Of a stretch of 64,000 nucleotides of DNA, positions 57,395-64,000 are shown one piece after another. How positions within the stretch are numbered: position 1 is the first letter of the stretch; every line of letters starts with the position of its first letter. The notes under the pieces are model-generated. The model did not search any database. It was given only the letters and a program-made list of their open reading frames with translations, and was not told where the DNA came from. A program made the translations under genes and the position numbers. The DNA comes from Streptomyces olindensis. GTDB taxonomy: Bacteria; Actinomycetota; Actinomycetes; Streptomycetales; Streptomycetaceae. The DNA lies in assembly GCA_000696115.1 (NCBI GenBank), contig JJOH01000092.1, positions 62,001 through 126,000 on the forward strand. Direction: 5' to 3'.

Positions 57395-59317
57395 TCAGAG
57401 CGCGGCGGCGCCGTGCTCCCGCAGGTTCTGGTCGTACTGCTGGAGGACCCACAGCTCGTTCTGGACGGCGGCCAGCTGGGCCGGGTCGCCGTTCGTGCCG
57501 AGGCGGGTGAGCTGGCCGGTGATGTCGCGGATGCGGCGCTCCACGGCCCGGCGGCGGACCGTCACCAACTGGGCGCCGGCATACGTCTCGTCGACGCCCT
57601 TCACGCCCTTGTGCAGCATGATCGCCTCGACGGCCAGCTCCGTCACCATCGCGCGGACCGCGTCGTCCGGGGCGGCCTCGCGGACCTTGACCAGGTAGTC
57701 CTGCGGGTCCGCGACGCCCGGTTCGGCGCCGCCCGCGTCCAGGATGGCCTGGCGTACGGCGGCGTAGGGCGGGGCCGTGAACTCGTCGACGCCGTACGCG
57801 TCGAAGGCCGGGGAGACCAGCTCGGGCCGCTGCAGGGCGAGTTTGAGCAGTTCGCGTTCGGTGGCGTAGACGGGGTTGCGGAGGTTGAGGGCCGGGCCGC
57901 GGGGGGCGGTCTGCTGGGGTGGGCCGGCGTACTGCTGCCCCTGGCGGTGCCGCTCAAGGCCGGGGCCGGACTTGCCGCCGCGTTCGCGGGCCCAGCGGGC
58001 CAGCTGGGCCACGCGCTTGACCACGAACTGCGTGTCGAGGATGCCGAGCATGCCGGCGAGCTGCACGGCGACCTCGTGCTGGGCGCCGCTGTTCTTGATG
58101 CGGGCGACGATCGGGGCGGCCTCGTCCAGCGCGGCGGCGCGGCCCGCCGGGGTGTCGAGGTCGTAGCGGCTCACGATCTGGCGCAGGGCGAACTCGAAGA
58201 GCGGCGTGCGGGGTTCGACCAGGTCGGCGACGGCCTCGTCGCCCTTGGCGAGGCGCAGGTCGCAGGGGTCCATGCCGTCGGGGGCGATGGCGATGTACGT
58301 CTCGGCGGCGAACTTCTGGTCGTCCTCGAAGGCGCGCAGGGCCGCCTTCTGGCCGGCGGCGTCGCCGTCGAAGGTGAAGATGACGCGGGCCGAGCCGTTG
58401 TCCATGAGGAGGCGGCGGAGGATCTTGATGTGGTCGCCGCCGAAGGCGGTGCCGCAGGTGGCGATGGCGGTGGTGACACCGGCGAGGTGGCAGGCCATGA
58501 CGTCCGTGTAGCCCTCGACGACGACCGCGCGGGACGCCTTGGCGATGTCCTTCTTCGCCAGGTCGATGCCGTAGAGGACCTGGGACTTCTTGTAGATCGC
58601 CGTCTCGGGCGTGTTGAGGTACTTGGGGCCGTTGTCCGCCTCGTAGAGCTTGCGGGCGCCGAAGCCGACGACGTCGCCGCCGATGTCGCGGATGGGCCAC
58701 ATCAGGCGGCCGCGGAAGCGGTCGATGGGGCCGCGGCGGCCCTCCTGGGAGAGGCCGGAGAGCAGGAGCTCCTTGTCGGTGAAGCCCTTGCCGCGCAGGT
58801 AGCGCGTGAGGTGGTCCCAGCCCTGGGGGCTGTAGCCGACGCCGAAGTGGACGGCGGCGGCCTGATCGAAGCCGCGCTCGGCGAGGAAGACGCGGCCGGT
58901 GTCGGCCTCGGGGCTGGTGGCGAGCTGTTCCGCGTACCACTCGGCGGCGATCTTGTGGGCCTCGACCAGGCGGATGCGTTCGCCGCGCTGGTGTGAGGGG
59001 TTGTAGCCGCCCTCCTCGTAGCGCAGGGTGATGCCCGCCTGGCCGGCCAGGCGCTCGACCGCCTCCGAGAACGTGAGGTGGTCGATCTTCATCACGAACG
59101 TGATGGTGTCGCCGCCCTCCTGGCAGCCGAAGCAGTGGAACAGGCCCTTGGCGGGGCTGACCTGGAAGGAGGGCGACTTCTCGTCGTGGAACGGGCAGAG
59201 ACCCTTGAGGTTGCCGCCGCCCGCGTTGCGCAGCTGGAGGTACTCGGACACCACGGCGTCGATCGGGACCGCGTCCCGTACCGCCTTCACGTCCTCGTCG
59301 TTGATCCGTCCTGCCAC
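57395..59317 (-). CDS. dnaG: DNA primase DnaG
   Basis: A 640-residue chromosomal primase: zinc finger C41-H44-C62-C65 (LCPFHDEKSPSFQ, FHCFGCQ), RNA polymerase core with TOPRIM segments (VVVEGYTDVMACHLAG, IFTFDGDAAGQKAALRAFED) and a C-terminal helicase-binding helical domain. Complete length. GTG start. It primes lagging-strand synthesis. Separate from the shorter prophage primase at 44626-45507. Confidence 0.95.
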   Translation of the reverse strand: MAGRINDEDVKAVRDAVPIDAVVSEYLQLRNAGGGNLKGLCPFHDEKSPSFQVSPAKGLFHCFGCQEGGDTITFVMKIDHLTFSEAVERLAGQAGITLRYEEGGYNPSHQRGERIRLVEAHKIAAEWYAEQLATSPEADTGRVFLAERGFDQAAAVHFGVGYSPQGWDHLTRYLRGKGFTDKELLLSGLSQEGRRGPIDRFRGRLMWPIRDIGGDVVGFGARKLYEADNGPKYLNTPETAIYKKSQVLYGIDLAKKDIAKASRAVVVEGYTDVMACHLAGVTTAIATCGTAFGGDHIKILRRLLMDNGSARVIFTFDGDAAGQKAALRAFEDDQKFAAETYIAIAPDGMDPCDLRLAKGDEAVADLVEPRTPLFEFALRQIVSRYDLDTPAGRAAALDEAAPIVARIKNSGAQHEVAVQLAGMLGILDTQFVVKRVAQLARWARERGGKSGPGLERHRQGQQYAGPPQQTAPRGPALNLRNPVYATERELLKLALQRPELVSPAFDAYGVDEFTAPPYAAVRQAILDAGGAEPGVADPQDYLVKVREAAPDDAVRAMVTELAVEAIMLHKGVKGVDETYAGAQLVTVRRRAVERRIRDITGQLTRLGTNGDPAQLAAVQNELWVLQQYDQNLREHGAAAL

Positions 59318-59365
59318 GCGTGAATTCTACGGTGGTGGACTGACAGCTCTGACGGCTCCCGACGG

Positions 59366-60631
59366 CTATGGGGCCAGGCTGTCGAGCGGCACGTGCGGGT
59401 CTGCGAGGGCCTCGGTGTCGACCTGGGCCCGGGAACGGACCAGGCGCTGGATCTTGTCTGTGACGTCCCACACGTTCACGTTCATGCCCGCCAGCACCCG
59501 GCCGTCCTTCAGCCAGAACGCGATGAACTCGCGCTTGCCCGCGTCGCCCCGGATCACCACCTGGTCGTAGCTGCCCGGCGGTGCCCAGCCGGAGTACTCC
59601 ATGCCCAGGTCGTACTGGTCGGAGAAGAAGTAGGGCACGCGGTCGTACGTCACGTCGCGGCCCAGCATGGAGCGCGCCGCCGCCGGGCCGCCGTTGAGGG
59701 CGTTGGCCCAGTGCTCCACGCGCAGCCGCGTGTCGAAGAGGGCGTGCGGGAAGGAGACGACGTCGCCGGTGGCGTAGATGTCCGGGTCGGAGGTGCGCAG
59801 CCGCTCGTCGACGACGATGCCGCCGCCGTGGGCGCGGTCGGCGACCTCCAGGCCGGCCGCCTCGGCGAGGTGGGTGCGCGGGGCCGCGCCGATCGCGGCG
59901 AGGACGTCGTGCGCCGGATGCTCCTCGCCGTCGTCCGTGCGGGCCGCGAGGACCATGCCGTCCTGGCCGACGATCTCGGTGAGCCGGGCCCCGAAGTGGA
60001 AGCGGACGCCGTGGTCGCGGTGCAGCTCGGCGAAGAGCTGGCCCAGCTCGGGGCCGAGGACGGAGTGCAGCGGGGTCGGCCCGCGGTGGACCACGGTGAC
60101 CTCCGCGCCGTACTCGCGGGCCGCCGCCGCGACCTCCAGGCCGATCCAGCCGGCGCCCGCGATCACGAGGTGGCCGTTGTCCCGGCCGAGGTGGGTCAGG
60201 ACGTGCCTGAGGCGCTCGGCGTGGGCGAGGCGGCGCAGGTGGTGGACGCCGGCCAGGTCCGTGCCCGGGATGTCGAGGCGGCGGGGCTCGGCGCCGGTCG
60301 CCAGGAGCAGCTTGTCGTAGCGGACGACCGTGCCGTCGTCGCCGAAGCGGACGGTCCTGGCCGTGCGGTCGATCGCGTCGACGGTCTGGCCGAGGTGCAG
60401 CTCGATGTCGTGCGCCGCGTACCAGGCGGGCTCGTGCACGAAGACGCTGTCGCGTTCCTCCTTGCCGAGGAGGTAGCCCTTGGACAGCGGCGGGCGCTCG
60501 TAGGGGTGGTCCCGTTCGTCGCAGATCAGTATCACGCGGCCGGTGAAGCCCTCCTCGCGGAGCGTCTCGGCCGCCTTGGCGCCGGCCAGTCCGCCTCCGA
60601 CGATGACGAATGTCTGATCCGCGTCGACCAC
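59366..60631 (-). CDS. FAD/NAD-dependent ferredoxin-reductase-like flavoprotein
   Basis: A 421-residue two-dinucleotide-fold enzyme: FAD motif VIVGGGLAGAKAAE (8-21), NAD motif VIAGAGWIGLEVAAAA, FAD-binding IYATGDVVSFPHA, and a Reductase_C-type end (VPYFFSDQYDLGMEYSGWA). It resembles ferredoxin or rubredoxin reductases that feed P450s and dioxygenases. Electron partner not encoded nearby. The gap to the dgt-like gene (60632-60795) holds no recognisable signal. Confidence 0.85.
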   Translation of the reverse strand: MVDADQTFVIVGGGLAGAKAAETLREEGFTGRVILICDERDHPYERPPLSKGYLLGKEERDSVFVHEPAWYAAHDIELHLGQTVDAIDRTARTVRFGDDGTVVRYDKLLLATGAEPRRLDIPGTDLAGVHHLRRLAHAERLRHVLTHLGRDNGHLVIAGAGWIGLEVAAAAREYGAEVTVVHRGPTPLHSVLGPELGQLFAELHRDHGVRFHFGARLTEIVGQDGMVLAARTDDGEEHPAHDVLAAIGAAPRTHLAEAAGLEVADRAHGGGIVVDERLRTSDPDIYATGDVVSFPHALFDTRLRVEHWANALNGGPAAARSMLGRDVTYDRVPYFFSDQYDLGMEYSGWAPPGSYDQVVIRGDAGKREFIAFWLKDGRVLAGMNVNVWDVTDKIQRLVRSRAQVDTEALADPHVPLDSLAP

Positions 60632-60795
60632 TTGATGCCTCCTACGGGGGGTCGGGGGGTGTCTCCCCGGAAAACAGCGGGTGTCGCCACTTGCGAGCGT
60701 CCCGCACGGAGCGTGATGCGGGAAGAGGGAGTGACCCGATCAGGCCACGGAGGGTCACCATCGGGCGTGCTGGAACCCCTCGTTTCCCGTCAGTC

Positions 60796-62073
60796 TCATG
60801 CGTGCCCCGTCAGACGGGCGTGAAGCGAACGGGCCGAGGTGTCCGTGAGCGAGGCGATCTGGTCGACGATCACCCGCTTGCGGGCGCGGTCGTCCGGCGC
60901 CCGGTCGAACAGGGCGCGGAACTGCGGGTCCAGGCCGTCCGGGGCGCGGGCGGTGAGCGCCTCGGCCAGTTCGGCGACGACGACGCGCTGGTCGGCGCGC
61001 AGCCGCTCCTGCTCGGCGCGCTGCATGACGTACAGGTCGGCGACGGCCTTGAGGACGGCGCACTCCATGCGGGTCGCGCGCGGGACGACCAGTTCGGCGG
61101 CGTACCGGGTGAGCCGGCCGGTGCCGTAGGCGGCGCGGGTCGCGGTCTCGGCGGCCAGGCAGAAGCGGCCGATGAGCTGGCTGGTGGCGTCCTTCAGCCG
61201 GGCCTGGGCGACGGCGGTGCCGTCGTAGCCGTGCGGCCACCACTCCTGGGCGAGGAGCCGGTCGAGGGCCTCGGCGAGTTCGGCGGGGTCGGTGTCGGCG
61301 GGGACGTACCGGCCGCGGGCGACCTGGAAGACGTCTTGGCGTTCGGGCTCCGCGTGCAGGCAGTTCGGGTCGATGTGACCGGCGTGCAGGCCGTCCTCCA
61401 CGTCGTGCACCGAGTAGGCGACGTCGTCGGACCAGTCCATGACCTGCGCCTCGAAGCAGGTGCGGGTGCCGGGGGCGTCCTTGCGGACCCAGTCGAAGAC
61501 GGGGCGGTCGTCCTCGTAGACGCCGAACTTGTGCGACGTCGGGTCGGTGGGGTGGGCGCCGCGGGGCCAGGGGTACTTGGTGGCGGCGTCGAGGGCGGCG
61601 CGGGTGAGGTTGAGGCCGACGGAGCCCTCCGGGGTGAACCGTTTGGGTTCGATGCGGGTGAGGAGTCTGAGGGACTGGGCGTTGCCCTCGAAGCCGCCGC
61701 AGTCGGCCGCGAACTCGTTGAGGGCCTGTTCGCCGTTGTGGCCGAAGGGCGGGTGGCCGAGGTCGTGGGAGAGGCAGGCGGCTTCCACGAGGTCAGGGTC
61801 GCAGCCGAGGGCGGCGCCCAGTTCGCGGCCGACCTGGGCGCATTCGAGGGAGTGGGTGAGGCGGGTGCGGGGGCTGGCGTCCCAGGCGGGGCCGAGCGTG
61901 CCGGGCGTCACCACTTGGGTCTTGCCGGCGAGCCTTCTCAGGGCGGCGCTGTGCAGGACGCGGGCCCGGTCGCGCTGGAAGGCGGTGCGGCCGGGGCGCT
62001 TGTCTGGTTCCGGGGCCCAGCGGTCGACTGACGTCGGGTCGTAGGCCGGGGGGTTCGTCGGGGTGCCTGCCAT
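60796..62073 (-). CDS. dgt: dGTPase-like HD-domain triphosphohydrolase
   Basis: A 425-residue HD-superfamily protein: R/H motif SPRTRLTHSLECAQVGREL, metal-binding LSHDLGHPPFGHNGEQAL and a later DWSDDVAYSVHDVEDG Asp. It matches the actinobacterial deoxyguanosinetriphosphate triphosphohydrolase-like group. It hydrolyses dNTPs to nucleoside and triphosphate, and some relatives limit phages by draining dNTPs. Here it is most likely a housekeeping copy. It is divergent from the EACC1/caspase pair. Confidence 0.9.
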   Translation of the reverse strand: MAGTPTNPPAYDPTSVDRWAPEPDKRPGRTAFQRDRARVLHSAALRRLAGKTQVVTPGTLGPAWDASPRTRLTHSLECAQVGRELGAALGCDPDLVEAACLSHDLGHPPFGHNGEQALNEFAADCGGFEGNAQSLRLLTRIEPKRFTPEGSVGLNLTRAALDAATKYPWPRGAHPTDPTSHKFGVYEDDRPVFDWVRKDAPGTRTCFEAQVMDWSDDVAYSVHDVEDGLHAGHIDPNCLHAEPERQDVFQVARGRYVPADTDPAELAEALDRLLAQEWWPHGYDGTAVAQARLKDATSQLIGRFCLAAETATRAAYGTGRLTRYAAELVVPRATRMECAVLKAVADLYVMQRAEQERLRADQRVVVAELAEALTARAPDGLDPQFRALFDRAPDDRARKRVIVDQIASLTDTSARSLHARLTGHA

Positions 62074-62234
62074 GGGTCGACAGTACGGGCATGGGTGTGC
62101 CGTGCGCCTGAGCGTGTGCCGGGTTCCGTTGTGTGGCGGGTGTCTCTCAGGTGACGTCTCGTCAGTGGTCAGTCAGGGCAACCGTGTCGCGCCTATCATC
62201 TTGTGACACGTTGGCACCTTCTCCGGGTGAGGGA

Positions 62235-62756
62235 ATGGCTGTGGAGACCCACGTCACCGTAGAGACGACAGGCACCGCAGACGTGCAGGACCTGCGGCGG
62301 TGGCTCACCGCACAGCCTCGCCTGCGGGGCCGCGTGACACGGGCGGACGCCTCCGCGCCGCCTCCCCCGGGCACGATGGGACTGGCCGCGGACGCCCTGC
62401 TCGCGCTGTTGGCCCCGGGTGGGGTGGCGAGCGTGCTGGCGGGCGCTGTCATCGCCTGGGTGCAGAGCCGGAAGGGCGACCAGTCGGTGACCCTGACCCG
62501 GCCGGACGGCACCCAGATCAGCGTGACGTCCACCCAGGTGCGCGCGATGGACCCCGCCCAGGTGGAGGCGCTCGCCGGCCAACTCGCCGCCCAGTTGGAA
62601 TCGCTGCCGGATACCGCGGTCGCCGATCCCGAGCGCCGGGCTCCGGACTCCGGCGCCGGCGGGGCGCCTGACCCGGCGCACCGGCCGGCCGCCACGCCGA
62701 CCGACCCCGCCCGCCGTCCGGGAGCGGGTACGGACGGCGGGACACCGGCCCTGTGA
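62235..62756 (+). CDS. EACC1-type effector-associated protein
   Basis: A 173-residue protein with the plan of the effector-associated constant component 1 (EACC1) family: LRRWLTAQPRLRGRVTRADA, then GTMGLAADALLALLAPGGVA in a hydrophobic segment, VIAWVQSRKGDQSVTLTRPD, and a disordered Pro/Ala tail. EACC1 proteins occur in modular actinobacterial conflict systems with effector-NTPase partners. A GGTGAGG-type site precedes the ATG at 62235. The stop overlaps the caspase gene's GTG (GTGA). Confidence 0.75.
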   Translation: MAVETHVTVETTGTADVQDLRRWLTAQPRLRGRVTRADASAPPPPGTMGLAADALLALLAPGGVASVLAGAVIAWVQSRKGDQSVTLTRPDGTQISVTSTQVRAMDPAQVEALAGQLAAQLESLPDTAVADPERRAPDSGAGGAPDPAHRPAATPTDPARRPGAGTDGGTPAL

Positions 62757-64000
62757 CGGCCCCAGGGCACGTGCGTCCGGACCCGGCCGGATCCGGGCTC
62801 AGCCTCGTCGGCGCCCGGGCCGTGCTCGTCGGCACCGGGCACCACCGGAAGGGCTCGCGGCTGCCGGACCTGCCCGGGGTGGACACCACCCTCGACGACC
62901 TGGCCCGACTGCTCCACGAACTCTGCGGGATGCCCTCGGAGCATGTCGTGCGCATACCCTCCGACGCCGGTCCGGAGGTCGTCGTCGAGGCGGTCACCCG
63001 GGCCTGCGAGGAGGCCGACGGCGTGGTGCTGTTCTGCCACGTCGGGCACGGGCTGCTGGGGCCGGGCGACAAGCTGTACCTCGCGACCCACGGGTCCATG
63101 GACGCCCAGCGGGTCGCCGCGGCGGTCCCGTACGAGACGGTCAAGGGCCTGCTGGAGGAGGCGCCCTTCGGCAGCGTCGTCGTCCTGGACTGCTGCTTCT
63201 CCGGCATCTCTCAGGCGCCGCACGGCCCGGGCGCCGCCGGCCCCTACGTCCGGGTCCGCCCGTCGGGCAGCTTCCTCCTCGCCTCGGCGTCGTCCTACGC
63301 CCCGTCCTTCGCTCCGGAGGGGCAACGGCACACGCTCTTCGGGGGGAAGCTCATCAGCCTGCTGCGTGACGGCGACCCGGCCGGGCCGCCGATGCTCACC
63401 CTGGAACGGCTCCACCGCGGCATCGAAGAGAAGTCCGACGACAGCACCCGCCCCCACGTGTCCAGCGAGGGATCCCTCGGTGGACTGGTCGTCGCGCCGA
63501 ACCGCGCCTACCGGTTTCCCGGTCCGCCCGCCGCCGACCCGCCGGCCGAGCTGCCGTGCCCCTACTTCGGCATGCGGCCGCTCGGGCCGAAGGAGAGCAC
63601 CTGGTTCTTCGGCCGCGACCGTGAACTGGACCGGCTGACCGATGCGGTCGAGGCACCGGACGCGGAGCGCCGGCCCGTCATCGTCCTGGGAGCCTCCGGC
63701 GCGGGCAAATCCTCCCTCCTCGGGGCCGGGCTGCTGGCACGGCTGGACCACTACCACGCGAGGGGACGGACGCGTGCCTGGCCCGTCTTACGGATGTTGT
63801 CGCCCGGCAGGACACCGCTGCGGTCCTTGGCGAGTCAATGGGCCGAGGCGACGGGACTGCCGCCGGAGACGGTGCTGGCGGAGCTGGCCGCCGGGCGCTT
63901 CCCCGCCCCGCAGGCGGACGCGCGGGTGGACCACGAGCAGGACCGGCTCCCCACGGTCGCCGTCCCCCGAGTGCTGGTGATCGACCAGTTCGAGGAGATC
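62753..64000 (+). CDS. Caspase-nSTAND protein, partial (cut by window end)
   Basis: The 416 visible residues carry a caspase-like peptidase (about 20-250) with catalytic His99 in FCHVGHGLL and Cys148 in VVVLDCCFSG, then a linker and the start of an nSTAND NTPase: FGRDRELDRL (286-295), Walker A GASGAGKS (313-320) and Walker B VIDQFEE (409-415). Such proteins usually continue with sensor repeats (WD40 or TPR) beyond the window. The overlap with the EACC1 gene implies one system, in which a sensed signal would unleash the protease. Trigger and targets are unknown. Confidence 0.85.
   Translation, partial: MTAPGHVRPDPAGSGLSLVGARAVLVGTGHHRKGSRLPDLPGVDTTLDDLARLLHELCGMPSEHVVRIPSDAGPEVVVEAVTRACEEADGVVLFCHVGHGLLGPGDKLYLATHGSMDAQRVAAAVPYETVKGLLEEAPFGSVVVLDCCFSGISQAPHGPGAAGPYVRVRPSGSFLLASASSYAPSFAPEGQRHTLFGGKLISLLRDGDPAGPPMLTLERLHRGIEEKSDDSTRPHVSSEGSLGGLVVAPNRAYRFPGPPAADPPAELPCPYFGMRPLGPKESTWFFGRDRELDRLTDAVEAPDAERRPVIVLGASGAGKSSLLGAGLLARLDHYHARGRTRAWPVLRMLSPGRTPLRSLASQWAEATGLPPETVLAELAAGRFPAPQADARVDHEQDRLPTVAVPRVLVIDQFEEI

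Noticed and set aside
60796..62073. The dGTPase-like gene as a dedicated antiphage gene
   Set aside because: Its family is a widespread housekeeping group in actinobacteria near dnaG and sigma factor genes; closeness to the caspase module may be chance.

Overview
The window is very GC-rich, with GTG/ATG starts and nested 4-bp GTGA/ATGA overlaps. It carries an HrdA-type sigma factor beside dnaG and a dgt-type gene, a YtxH-domain protein, an MmyB-type regulator with a divergent SDR gene, and an EACC1-type gene. All of this points to a Streptomyces chromosome carrying one integrated temperate siphophage.

Left host flank (1-8046). The end of a DUF2243 gene, a CtaG-like membrane protein and a tiny acidic protein form one overlapping group. 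Next is a two-gene operon: a protein that joins a squalene/phytoene-synthase-like half to a complete cis-prenyltransferase half, translationally coupled to a PvdP/tyrosinase-like protein. A convergent SDR-cupin pair faces a divergent MmyB-type regulator. Then comes a degenerate copy of the tRNA 3' end (6383-6430), a vapBC toxin-antitoxin pair and the C-terminal stub of a SWIM-type protein: a small relic island at the same tRNA site.

Prophage (8047-49656, about 41.6 kb). It is bounded by perfect 46-bp direct repeats of the 3' part of a CAT-anticodon tRNA; the intact tRNA lies at the right end, next to the integrase. From left to right it holds a left-end module with two small genes facing a GntR-type regulator, then lysis genes (9428-11314), a tailspike and minor tail proteins, the tape measure, tail chaperones, the major tail protein, head-tail joining proteins, capsid, scaffold, MuF protein, portal, terminase and an HNH nuclease (to 33621). 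Nearly all of these are read leftward. Then comes a leftward module with an FtsK/TraB-like translocase and several small membrane proteins resembling the transfer/spread regions of actinomycete integrative conjugative elements. It faces a ribbon-helix-helix regulator across three GGTGTCATGACACC-type sites. To its right are SSB, a GNAT protein, a DUF3987 ATPase, a CHC2/TOPRIM primase, small early genes and an XRE repressor, all leftward, and finally a rightward HTH gene and tyrosine integrase. Structural genes, terminase, portal and capsid appear intact, so the prophage could be functional, though this cannot be tested from sequence alone.

Right host flank (49686-64000). Two tandem tRNA-Asn genes, a YtxH protein, an FGGY sugar kinase, a heterodimeric ABC exporter, an HrdA-like sigma factor, dnaG, a ferredoxin-reductase-like flavoprotein and a dGTPase-like gene. 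At the very end is an EACC1-type gene overlapping a caspase-nSTAND gene cut off by the window end; together they look like a biological-conflict (possibly antiphage or cell-suicide) module.

Most interesting for follow-up: the trans/cis prenyl synthase fusion with its tyrosinase-like partner, the EACC1/caspase-nSTAND module, the conjugation-like block inside a tailed prophage with its operator cluster, and the nested attachment-site relic with vapBC.
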